Assembly (NCBI GenBank): GCA_027030405.1 | Contig: JALVEZ010000073.1 | Span: forward strand, 1 to 38,464 | Direction of reading: 5' to 3' | Source: Hydrogenothermaceae bacterium | GTDB taxonomy: Bacteria > Aquificota > Aquificia > Aquificales > Hydrogenothermaceae | Length of the DNA: 38,464 nt | Shown: piece after piece, positions 23,694-31,206 of the stretch | Position numbering within the stretch: the first letter of the stretch is position 1 | Layout of the letters: each line of letters starts with the position of its first letter | Made by a program: the position numbers and the translations under genes | Notes under the pieces: generated by a model | Databases searched by the model: none | Told to the model about the DNA's origin: nothing | The model's input: only the letters and a program-made list of their open reading frames with translations

Positions 23694-25088
23694 TTAAACC
23701 GAATCTGATCTAAGCTCTGCGGATAATCCTTTTCCTGCAGTAGCTGTTTTCCAGAAGTTAACTGCATACATAAATAATCCTGTTAACATCATAATTCCAA
23801 GAACACTTCTGAAGTACCAGAACGGTTTAGAGAAGTTTACAGAATCAATCCAAGGATTTAATCCAATCCAGTCAAATCCAACAACAAGACCAGCTGCAGT
23901 TAAATCAAAGAACATAGCAAGAACACCAATCATAAGTAACCAGTAAGCACCTTCAGATAAACCTTTTGAGTACATAGTTTCTTTTCCAAAGAGTTTAGGC
24001 CATACATACTCTGCCATACCGAGAACCCATAAACCAAAGGTACCGAACATTATAAGGTGAGCATGTCCTGTAACCCAATCTGTAAAGTGAATAACTTTTT
24101 GGAATGTTAATGTAACGTGGAATGCACACTGGAAGCAAGTAATCCAATAGAAAATAGCACCTGTGTACATATATCTTAAAGGAACATTGTATTTTAACTG
24201 TTCTGCAGAACCTCTTAAAGTCATCATAAAGTTAATTAAAACTGAAGTAACAGCAAACTCAATAGCAACAGTTGCAAAAACAGCTGAGTACTGAGCAAAC
24301 ATTGGAATTGGAGACCATAAGAAATGGTGAACACCATTCATTGGATAGAAAAATGCTAATCCCCAGAATCCAAGTAAAGATAAACCGTGAGACCACATAG
24401 GTTTTTTCATGATAATTGGAACAAAATAGTACATTAACCCCCATGCAACTGGAGTAACATAAAGTCCAACAAGGTCATGAATAAATGTAGACTGAACTGC
24501 ACCTGCTCCAGCACCTGCAGACCAGAATCTTGGGATCATGTTACCCATGAAAACAACCAGTGGAGTCCAAACGAGCATTGCAGAAATGTACCATCCAGAA
24601 ACATATAAAGGTCCTCTTTGAGATGCTTTGAATAAAGGAGCTCCAAATTGAACTAAGTGTAGTAATAACCAGAATACGATAATTGGGTCAATCCACCAAG
24701 GAGTTTCACCCCACTCAACGTTATCTGCTTGACCTAAGAAAAGTATAGCTACAACAGTGATTAAAACAGCAGCCTGTAAAGCTATCCACATAAACCAACC
24801 GAGTGCATCACTTAAAACTCTGTATCCTGTAAATCTTGGAACAGCCCAGTATAAAAGACCTGCAAACATATTAACTAAAAATCCATATGCAGCACCTGCT
24901 GTATGAATCATTCTAACTCTACCTGGAGATAAGAACTCAATTCCAGGGAAAGGATAAATTCCATCCAATTGTAAAGAGTATAAGAATCCTACCAATCCAA
25001 CAATTATAAAGAATACAAGCCCCATCGCTATATGGGCTTTAACAAGTCCATAATTAACTAAATTTTGTAAATCTTGAGTATTTGACAT
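23694..25088 (-). CDS. ccoN: Cytochrome c oxidase cbb3-type catalytic subunit I
   Basis: A heme-copper O2 reductase subunit of 464 residues with about 12 membrane helices. Conserved histidines are seen at RMIHTAGAAYGF (heme b ligand), STFIHDLVGLY (CuB), FFYPMNGVHHFLW (CuB pair, with the Tyr of the helix-7 His-Tyr cross-link), and IHFTDWVTGHAHL (heme ligands). The arrangement is cbb3-like rather than aa3-like. It lies between the diheme cytochrome and ccoO genes and ends the respiratory chain at high O2 affinity. NO reductase is the main alternative, but the helix-7 Tyr and the adjacent ccoO argue against it. Confidence 0.92.
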   Translation of the reverse strand: MSNTQDLQNLVNYGLVKAHIAMGLVFFIIVGLVGFLYSLQLDGIYPFPGIEFLSPGRVRMIHTAGAAYGFLVNMFAGLLYWAVPRFTGYRVLSDALGWFMWIALQAAVLITVVAILFLGQADNVEWGETPWWIDPIIVFWLLLHLVQFGAPLFKASQRGPLYVSGWYISAMLVWTPLVVFMGNMIPRFWSAGAGAGAVQSTFIHDLVGLYVTPVAWGLMYYFVPIIMKKPMWSHGLSLLGFWGLAFFYPMNGVHHFLWSPIPMFAQYSAVFATVAIEFAVTSVLINFMMTLRGSAEQLKYNVPLRYMYTGAIFYWITCFQCAFHVTLTFQKVIHFTDWVTGHAHLIMFGTFGLWVLGMAEYVWPKLFGKETMYSKGLSEGAYWLLMIGVLAMFFDLTAAGLVVGFDWIGLNPWIDSVNFSKPFWYFRSVLGIMMLTGLFMYAVNFWKTATAGKGLSAELRSDSV

Positions 25089-25101
25089 TCTTCAGCCCTC
25101 C

Positions 25102-25872
25102 TTATTTTTTACCCTGATTCATTAAATAAGCAATGTATGAAACGAGATGCCATCTATCTTCCTCAGATAAGTATCCGAAAGCTGGCATTGGAGAACCTTC
25201 TAAACCAACTGTTAAAACTCTGAAAGTATCTTCAGGTTTTGGCCCAGCTGCTCTAACAGGATAAGTTAGATTTGTTGGAGGAACTGGTAATGATGCAGCA
25301 GCAGCACCGTCCCCTTTTCCAGTATCTCCGTGACATCCATTACAACCATTCATTACATATAACTCTTTTCCTTTGTTGATAGATTCTTGAGTTCCAAAAT
25401 ATTCAGGAACACCATTGAGCTTTTTGTAAATAGATTCTCCAGGTTTTTCTTTTTCCCATCTGTCAGAAAAAGTTTTGATGTAAGCAATAACCGCTTTCTT
25501 TTGAATTTCAGGAACTAAATGGAAAGAAGGCATAGCTGTTTGAGGAATACCCCAGTTTAAGATATGCATTAAATCTTCATCTGTAGGTAAAGTTCCTTCT
25601 GGTGTAGATTTCCATCTAAAGATAGCTGTGTGAAAGTTTGGTGGCTTATTTTTAAAAAATGGAGCTGCCATACTATTTCCATCTCCATTAGGTCCGTGAC
25701 AACCTACACAGTACTTGTTATAAACCTTTCTTCCTTGTTCTTCCATTGCTGTAAGTTCTTTTGTCTTTTTAGCCTGAGCAGGTTTTGATGAATAGACATG
25801 CATCAGTCCATAGACGAATAACAGCGGTAAAAAGAAGAACATTAACCACCTGAGGGTCGTGTTTTCTCCCAT
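25102..25872 (-). CDS. Membrane-anchored diheme cytochrome c (split CcoP-like)
   Basis: A 256-residue protein with one N-terminal helix (about 8-27) and two class I cytochrome c domains. CXXCH motifs are YCVGCHGPNGDG (about 55-59) and NGCNGCHGDTGKGDG (about 178-182); Met ligands are probably in TAMPSFH and SPMPAFG. The diheme pattern matches the soluble part of CcoP, but here it is an independent gene at the head of the operon with its own anchor, while the CcoP-like N-terminal segment is the last gene. It probably feeds electrons to CcoO/CcoN. Start behind GGAGGT. Confidence 0.9.
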   Translation of the reverse strand: MGENTTLRWLMFFFLPLLFVYGLMHVYSSKPAQAKKTKELTAMEEQGRKVYNKYCVGCHGPNGDGNSMAAPFFKNKPPNFHTAIFRWKSTPEGTLPTDEDLMHILNWGIPQTAMPSFHLVPEIQKKAVIAYIKTFSDRWEKEKPGESIYKKLNGVPEYFGTQESINKGKELYVMNGCNGCHGDTGKGDGAAAASLPVPPTNLTYPVRAAGPKPEDTFRVLTVGLEGSPMPAFGYLSEEDRWHLVSYIAYLMNQGKK

Positions 25873-26003
25873 GAGAATACCTCCTAAAAAAATATAATTA
25901 AAATCATAAATCGTGTATTATTGCCACTAAATTCTATAAAAGCAAGGATTGCAATTCAATTATTTAAATTAATGTTAATTTAACAAAAATATAACAACCC
26001 CTT

Positions 26004-26309
26004 CTATCTAAATGCAGAAATCTCTTTATCACATTTTACCTTAAGTACTTTGAAAAACAGTTTTTTTTGCGTGTATACATATAAATCGTTGTAATGTAAA
26101 AAACTATTTATATGTTTATGAATATAAATATTTAAATTGTTATTTTCAATAACTTCGTAAGATTCTGGATTTTTGATAGGTTCTTTTTGAAGTTTTAGCT
26201 TTATACGATTGCAGATTGTATCAAATTTCGTTTTAGATTTTTTTAAATCAATAATTAGATATTTATTTTTTTCTTCTTTGATAAGTTCATCAGATATTTT
26301 TAACGGCAT
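26004..26309 (-). CDS. Small protein of unknown function, last gene of the mtnW operon
   Basis: Not recognised. It has 101 residues, is Lys/Asn-rich, and has no signal or membrane helix. Predicted strands include YLIIDLKK, NLNIYIHKHI and LFFKVLKVKC. One cysteine. The ATG lies one base after the mtnX stop, and GGAGAT sits about 12 bases before it, so co-translation is likely. It does not resemble the known salvage enzymes MtnA, MtnB or MtnD. Confidence 0.6.
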   Translation of the reverse strand: MPLKISDELIKEEKNKYLIIDLKKSKTKFDTICNRIKLKLQKEPIKNPESYEVIENNNLNIYIHKHINSFLHYNDLYVYTQKKLFFKVLKVKCDKEISAFR

Positions 26310-26310
26310 C

Positions 26311-26961
26311 TTATTTTAAGATCTCCTCCATTTTTGCTTTTACCTGATAAAAATTATCATATTCATAAAATGGAATACTGTTTTTCTTCAATTCCTTTGC
26401 AAATAATCCTCTGGCAAATATTATATCAGTTACTTTGGCTGCATTTATGTCTGTAATACTGTCCCCTATGTAGATTTTAGTTCCTGTATATTTCCTTATT
26501 ACAGAAATCTTACACATTCCACAATCGTTGTCATCACATAACGGATCACATTCGTATATGAACTTAATTTTTATATATTCCCCACTAAAGTCTGCCTGAT
26601 TACAATATATTTTAGTGATTAAATCTTTATAAGGTTCAAGTAAAGGATAGATATAAAAATCAAGACCACCACTAATTACAATAAATGGAATATTTTTTGA
26701 TTTTAAAAACAGTAACAGTTCTTTAAATCCTTCTCGAATTGGTACATTTTCTAATACGAATTTGATGATTTCATCTTTTTTAGATGATGGAATCATAGAA
26801 AAAAGTTTTGCTACTCCTTCAGATATGGTGATCCTTTTATTAAAAATATCGTCCCATACTTTTTTCCAATGTTCAGGTGCAAAGTGGGACATTATTTTAC
26901 ATATTGTATCTTCTTTTGTTATGGTTCCATCGAAATCTGAGAAAACTATGTAGTTGTTCAT
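26311..26961 (-). CDS. mtnX: 2-hydroxy-3-keto-5-methylthiopentenyl-1-phosphate phosphatase
   Basis: A HAD-superfamily phosphatase of methionine salvage that acts after MtnW to give the acireductone. It has 216 residues. Motif I is VFSDFDGTITKEDT (nucleophile Asp at about 9, acid Asp at 11), motif II VISGGLDFYIYPLL, and motif IV YIGDSITDINAAKVTD. The cysteine-rich insertion CDPLCDDNDCGMC is the same as the MtnX hallmark cluster. HFAPxxW near the N-terminus also fits. Its start overlaps the mtnW stop (ATGA). The MtnX assignment is strengthened by this neighbour. Confidence 0.93.
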   Translation of the reverse strand: MNNYIVFSDFDGTITKEDTICKIMSHFAPEHWKKVWDDIFNKRITISEGVAKLFSMIPSSKKDEIIKFVLENVPIREGFKELLLFLKSKNIPFIVISGGLDFYIYPLLEPYKDLITKIYCNQADFSGEYIKIKFIYECDPLCDDNDCGMCKISVIRKYTGTKIYIGDSITDINAAKVTDIIFARGLFAKELKKNSIPFYEYDNFYQVKAKMEEILK

Positions 26962-28151
26962 TTTTCATAGATTTTTAAAAATTTATCTAGTTCTTCACTT
27001 GCAAGTCTGCATTCTTCTGTTGATACACCGTTCATCGTGCAATCTAATAGATCTCTATAAGCCTTTGAACCTGCAAAAATTCCATCTGGATGTGTATAAG
27101 GGTATCCTCCTGTATTTATGATTACTTGTGTTCCAAAATCTTTATAAACCTGAGGGATTTTTTCTATAGATATTCCTCCAGTTGGTATAGGAAATGACGG
27201 CTTAATATTTTCAAAATCCTCTTTCAATGCAGTGGAAATTTCCATTGACTTTGTATGTGGAAAATTTTTATAAGGAGATGGAAATATTACAGCATCTGCT
27301 CCTGCAAGTCTCATTAACTTTCCTATTAATAAAGTAGAATCAATTCCTGTATAGTCTGACTGATAAATAGCCCCGCTAAAAGAAGGATGGGCTATAAATC
27401 CAGCATTTAAATTTTGAGATAAGGTTTGTAAGACATCAAATCCGTATGGAACTACATTAATAAGGAATAGTTTTATTCCTGCTTTTAATCCTTTTTCAAC
27501 TTTTTTGTACAATTCATCGATATGTCCTGTTAAATTAGGAACGTACAGTGTCTTTCTTCCTGTTATACGTTCTGCTTCTTCTGCTATTTTTAGACAATGT
27601 TCTATTCTCTCTTCAAATGGGGCAGTTGCTTCGTCAAAAAATATTTCATCATCTTTAACAATATCAAAGCCTGCAGAAGCCATTTGAAAAAAAACTTGAG
27701 AATACTGCTCAGATGATAATCCAAAAGCTCCTTTTATAACACCTAAAAGTAGAGGTTCATGTTTTATTCCTATTAATTCCCGAATACCTGTGATTCCATA
27801 TCTTGGCCCTTGGAAATAATCCAAATAGGTAGGAGGAAACTCTATATTTATAAGTTTTATATTTTCCTCCATTGAAAGTTTTCCAAATATAACAGTAAAT
27901 AAAGAAGGAATATCATGTTTAAAAAGGATTAGAGGAAAACCTATTGTGATTAATGCTTTGTAAAGCCTTTTATCTTTTTCATAAAAATCTAAATATTCAA
28001 CAACTTTGCCTTCATAAGTTTTCAACTTAGGATTAAATCTTAGGTTATTTTCAGAGCCTATTGTAAGTTCTTCTGCTAATCTTTTTGCTTTTTCTTCTAC
28101 ATTAAATTTTTTATTTGAACTTAATAAGTAGGTAACATTAATATAGTTCAT
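26958..28151 (-). CDS. mtnW: RuBisCO-like protein: 2,3-diketo-5-methylthiopentyl-1-phosphate enolase
   Basis: A form IV RuBisCO homologue that enolises DK-MTP-1-P in methionine salvage and does not fix CO2. It has 397 residues, slightly short for the family. RuBisCO-type positions kept are Lys140 (GVIKGAFGLS), the carbamylation motif DIVKDDE with Lys166, Asp168 and Glu169, and His255 (FIAHPSFSG). The signatures RYGITGIRELIG, YGFDVLQTL, FPSPYKN and TGGYPYTHPDGI follow the YkrW/MtnW pattern. The true RuBisCO large subunit would have GTTVKPKLGLS and HRAMH. It is nine bases after the ABM-domain gene and overlaps mtnX. Confidence 0.93.
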   Translation of the reverse strand: MNYINVTYLLSSNKKFNVEEKAKRLAEELTIGSENNLRFNPKLKTYEGKVVEYLDFYEKDKRLYKALITIGFPLILFKHDIPSLFTVIFGKLSMEENIKLINIEFPPTYLDYFQGPRYGITGIRELIGIKHEPLLLGVIKGAFGLSSEQYSQVFFQMASAGFDIVKDDEIFFDEATAPFEERIEHCLKIAEEAERITGRKTLYVPNLTGHIDELYKKVEKGLKAGIKLFLINVVPYGFDVLQTLSQNLNAGFIAHPSFSGAIYQSDYTGIDSTLLIGKLMRLAGADAVIFPSPYKNFPHTKSMEISTALKEDFENIKPSFPIPTGGISIEKIPQVYKDFGTQVIINTGGYPYTHPDGIFAGSKAYRDLLDCTMNGVSTEECRLASEELDKFLKIYEK

Positions 28152-28160
28152 AGGCTTCCT

Positions 28161-28481
28161 CTATTTTTCTTTTATGATTTCATAAACCTCAACACTTAAT
28201 TTCCCTTGAAACATTTCTTTAGGAGGGTTATCTTTATGAGCTTCTCTAAATGCTTCACTCCTTGTGTAATTGATAAAATCCTCCATAGTTTCCCATAATG
28301 TTTCTATAATAAATGTATTGTTTTCAGGCATTCCTGGAATGTTTTTAGGTTCTAAAATATTCATTTTTACAAATCCTGGCTGATCTGTTAATCCTTTTTC
28401 ACCAAACTTTTCTATTACCCTTTGTTTGAAAGCTTCTACATACTCTGGATTTAATGGAAACTTAGTCATTACTACTATCAT
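28161..28481 (-). CDS. Antibiotic-biosynthesis-monooxygenase (ABM) domain protein
   Basis: A 106-residue ferredoxin-like ABM-type protein: MIVVMTKFPLNPEYVEAFKQRV, QPGFVKMNILEP, TFIIETLWETMEDFINYTRSEAFREAH. The strand-helix-strand order with FxxYTxSxAFxxAH is typical of the family, which includes small monooxygenases and heme-binding proteins. It is the first gene of the mtnW-mtnX operon, behind GGAGGTTG. A salvage role is not established; it could act on a sulfur or aldehyde side product, or be unrelated. Confidence 0.83.
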   Translation of the reverse strand: MIVVMTKFPLNPEYVEAFKQRVIEKFGEKGLTDQPGFVKMNILEPKNIPGMPENNTFIIETLWETMEDFINYTRSEAFREAHKDNPPKEMFQGKLSVEVYEIIKEK

Positions 28482-28597
28482 CTTACAACCTCCTAATAAT
28501 TAAAATATGATTTTTACCTTACAATGTAAACTTCATTTGAACTATTATTATAACGAAAAGAAAAGAATAAAGAATTTTAAAAGAGGAGTAAATCTAA

Positions 28598-30568
28598 ATG
28601 TTTTTAGAATTTAAAATAGAGGATTTAGAGAAGGAAAAAGAGAAGGTTTTTGAAAAATTAGAAAGTAATAAAAAAAGAATAGAAGAACTTCTTCAAATAG
28701 AAGACAAAACTTTTATGAACTTTGTTAGACCATATCAATTTATCCACGAAGAGCTTAACTGGATATTTAAACCGCTTATTCATCTTAATTATGTTAAAAA
28801 CAATCCAGAAATTCAAAAGGTTTTCACAGAGATTCTACCTGTAATAACGGAATATTTCACAAATTTAGGTCAGAATGAGGAGCTTTATAAAAGTTTTAAA
28901 GAAATTTATGAAAAAGAAAAAGGTAACCTTACAGCTGCCCAAAGAAAAGTTTTAGAAGATCTGATTCTTGAGTTTGAATTAAGCGGTGTAGCTTTACCTA
29001 CAGACAAAAAAGAAAGATTAAAAACTATAAATATTGAACTTAGCCAGCTTCAAAATCAGTTTTCTCAAAATGTTTTAGATGCTACAAATGCGTATGAACT
29101 TATCATAGAGGATTTTGAAGATGTTAAAGAACTTCCTGAAACGGATCTCAATTCAGCGAAAATAGAAAAAGATGGAAAAATAGTTTATAGATTTACCCTT
29201 CAACTTCCAAGTTATATAGCGTATATGACATATGGCTCCAATAGAAAGCTCCGTGAAGAACTATACAGAGCATACTCAACAAGAGCTCCAGAAAATGAGG
29301 AACTTTTAGAAAAAATACTGAAATTAAGACATGAAAAGGCAACATTATTAGGATTTAAAAATTATGCTGAATTATCTTTAAAACAAAAAATGGCACCATC
29401 TGTTGAAAAGGTTCTTCAGTTTTTAGAAGATCTTGCAATGAAAAGCAAACCTCAAGGAGAAAAGGAAGTTCAGGAATTAAAAGAATTCGCAAAATCTTTG
29501 GGATTTGATGAAGAACTTCAAGCTTATGATGTGGCTTATTACTCAGAAAAGTTAAAAAAATCTAAATTTGATTTTGACGAAAAAGCATACAAACCGTATT
29601 TTGAAAAAAATAGCGTAGTAGAAGGTTTATTTAACTTTATTTATAAACTTTTTGGTGTAGAGTTTAGAAAAGTTGATGTTCCTGTATGGGATGAAACCGT
29701 TGATGTTTATGATCTTTACAGGAATGATGAAGTTTTTGCCAGAATTTATTTAGATTTAGAAGCAAGACAGGATAAAAAAGGTGGAGCATGGATGGATGAC
29801 TGGCAAACAGGATGTTTAGATGAAAACAACTGCAGAGTTTATCCAACTGCCTTTGTTGTTGCTAATTTCCCACCTTCAACAAAAGACCAGCCTTCATTAT
29901 TGAGACATTACGATGTTGTTACATTATTCCACGAGATGGGTCATGCAATACATCACTTATTCAGTGAGGTTACTGAAAGTTTTGTAAGTGGAACATCAGG
30001 TGTAGAATGGGATGCTGTAGAGTTCCCTTCTCAATTTTTAGAAAATTTTGCCTATGAAAGAAAAGTTTTAAAGACTTTTGCTAAACATTATAAAACAGGC
30101 GAAATAATCCCTGATGATATGATTGATAAACTGATAGCGTCTAAAAATTTTCAGTCTGCAATGGCAATGCTAAGGCAGCTTGAATTTGGTTTATTTGATT
30201 TGAAAATTCATACAAATGCTTACACCAAAGAGCAGGTTCAAGAGATTTTAGATCAAGTGAGGGAACAGGTTTCATTAATAAAACCACCATCGTATAACAA
30301 ATTCCAGCAGGCATTTACCCACATTTTCTCAGGTGGATATGCAGCAGGGTATTATAGCTATAAATGGGCAGAAGTTTTAAGTGCAGATGCATTCTTCATT
30401 TTTATTGATAACGATATTTATGATGAGGAAATTGCTTCCAAATTCTTAAATACTGTCTTAAAACAAGGCGGAAGTAAGCCAGCCATGGAGATTTTTAAAG
30501 AGTTTACAGGTAGAGAACCTGATATTGATGCTATTTTGAGACTCGCAGGAATTGAAGTGGTTGTTTAA
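28598..30568 (+). CDS. prlC: M3 family oligopeptidase (oligopeptidase A / PrlC type)
   Basis: A cytosolic zinc metallopeptidase that trims short peptides, 656 residues. The zinc site is LFHEMGHAIHHLFSE (HExxH near 445-449), with the third ligand in EFPSQFLENF about 25 residues on. The C-terminal PAMEIFKEFTGREPDIDAILRLAGI and the GGYAAGYYSYKWAEVLSADAF segment are characteristic of oligopeptidase A / thimet-type members. No signal peptide. An AGAGGAG site precedes the ATG. It is transcribed alone. The PrlC assignment over other M3 members is by overall similarity only. Confidence 0.9.
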   Translation: MFLEFKIEDLEKEKEKVFEKLESNKKRIEELLQIEDKTFMNFVRPYQFIHEELNWIFKPLIHLNYVKNNPEIQKVFTEILPVITEYFTNLGQNEELYKSFKEIYEKEKGNLTAAQRKVLEDLILEFELSGVALPTDKKERLKTINIELSQLQNQFSQNVLDATNAYELIIEDFEDVKELPETDLNSAKIEKDGKIVYRFTLQLPSYIAYMTYGSNRKLREELYRAYSTRAPENEELLEKILKLRHEKATLLGFKNYAELSLKQKMAPSVEKVLQFLEDLAMKSKPQGEKEVQELKEFAKSLGFDEELQAYDVAYYSEKLKKSKFDFDEKAYKPYFEKNSVVEGLFNFIYKLFGVEFRKVDVPVWDETVDVYDLYRNDEVFARIYLDLEARQDKKGGAWMDDWQTGCLDENNCRVYPTAFVVANFPPSTKDQPSLLRHYDVVTLFHEMGHAIHHLFSEVTESFVSGTSGVEWDAVEFPSQFLENFAYERKVLKTFAKHYKTGEIIPDDMIDKLIASKNFQSAMAMLRQLEFGLFDLKIHTNAYTKEQVQEILDQVREQVSLIKPPSYNKFQQAFTHIFSGGYAAGYYSYKWAEVLSADAFFIFIDNDIYDEEIASKFLNTVLKQGGSKPAMEIFKEFTGREPDIDAILRLAGIEVVV

Positions 30569-30576
30569 AAAGATAA

Positions 30577-30598
30577 ACACCCCGTTTAACAGGGGTGT
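30577..30598. terminator. Bidirectional terminator between prlC and the small secreted gene
   Basis: Stem ACACCCC/GGGGTGT with an eight-base loop. The minus strand continues TTTATCTTTTT (after the small gene); the + strand continues CCTTTAG, a weak T-run. Confidence 0.75.
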
Positions 30599-30601
30599 CC
30601 T

Positions 30602-30889
30602 TTAGATACATTTAGATAAAATTGCGTTATAGGCTTTTTCAGGTGAACTGTATTTTTCTTCTATAACTTTTCCATCTGTGCACCTTGAAATGAACTTATT
30701 ATCTTTTTCAGACTTTAAGATCACTCCAATGTAACCATCTTTACCAATGATATCCATAAATGGATTTTGAACATGTAAAACAGTTTCTGTAGGTTCTACA
30801 GCCTGTGGTTCTTCTGCTAATGTTGGTGAAAATATCCCAACTGCTAACCCTAAAGCAGCACTTGCCGCTAACGTTCTTACTTTTACCAT
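30602..30889 (-). CDS. Small secreted protein of unknown function
   Basis: Not recognised. It has 95 residues with a Sec signal (about 1-25, ending LAEE), then a short proline/glutamate linker (PQAVEPTET) and a globular part with two cysteines (ISRCTDGK and the near-terminal SKCI), which could form a disulfide. A strong GGAGGAG site supports the ATG. The upstream region holds tandem 11-base repeats, which suggests two-component control. It is monocistronic. Confidence 0.75.
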   Translation of the reverse strand: MVKVRTLAASAALGLAVGIFSPTLAEEPQAVEPTETVLHVQNPFMDIIGKDGYIGVILKSEKDNKFISRCTDGKVIEEKYSSPEKAYNAILSKCI

Positions 30890-30927
30890 ACTATTTCTCC
30901 TCCTAAAAGTTTTTTGTTTTTATATTT

Positions 30928-30978
30928 TTATCTTAATAGTTTTATATTAATTTATTATTAAGATAATATTAAGATAAT
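30928..30978 (-). promoter_or_regulatory. Operator-like repeat cluster upstream of the small secreted gene
   Basis: Two perfect tandem copies of ATTAAGATAAT (30957-30967 and 30968-30978) and an inverted half copy TTATCTTAAT (30928-30937) lie 39-89 bases upstream of the ATG. Tandem repeats with an 11-base period are typical of OmpR/PhoB-type response-regulator boxes. The region is AT-rich, which weakens the case. The rest of the gap to 31206 (about 228 bases) shows no gene, stem with T-run or tRNA that I can support. Confidence 0.45.
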
Positions 30979-31206
30979 TTAATAATATAACTGCTGTTGG
31001 TATGGATAATAGTATATATCCTTTTCAAAGATTAAATATAATGCAAATCATATAAAAAGACCTGCTTTCTGGTGACTAAAATAAAATATGGTGTTAGAAT
31101 GCTGATATAAGCTAACTTTCTGAAAAATTTAAATTTTTAAATAAACATATTTATAATTATAATAACAAATTATATTTATATGAATATTTATAATTCTATA
31201 ATTTAG

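Noticed and set aside
23694-25088. Nitric oxide reductase instead of cbb3 oxidase
   Set aside because: The Tyr of the His-Tyr cross-link on helix 7 and the adjacent ccoO fit cbb3; no NorC-like gene is present.
26958-28151. True RuBisCO large subunit and CO2 fixation
   Set aside because: The active-site patterns GTTVKPKLGLS and HRAMH are missing and the neighbour is mtnX, so it is the salvage enolase.
30990-31200. AT-rich gap between the small secreted gene and nadE as a possible small RNA or origin
   Set aside because: No convincing promoter-terminator pair, conserved stem or DnaA-box cluster could be found by eye.
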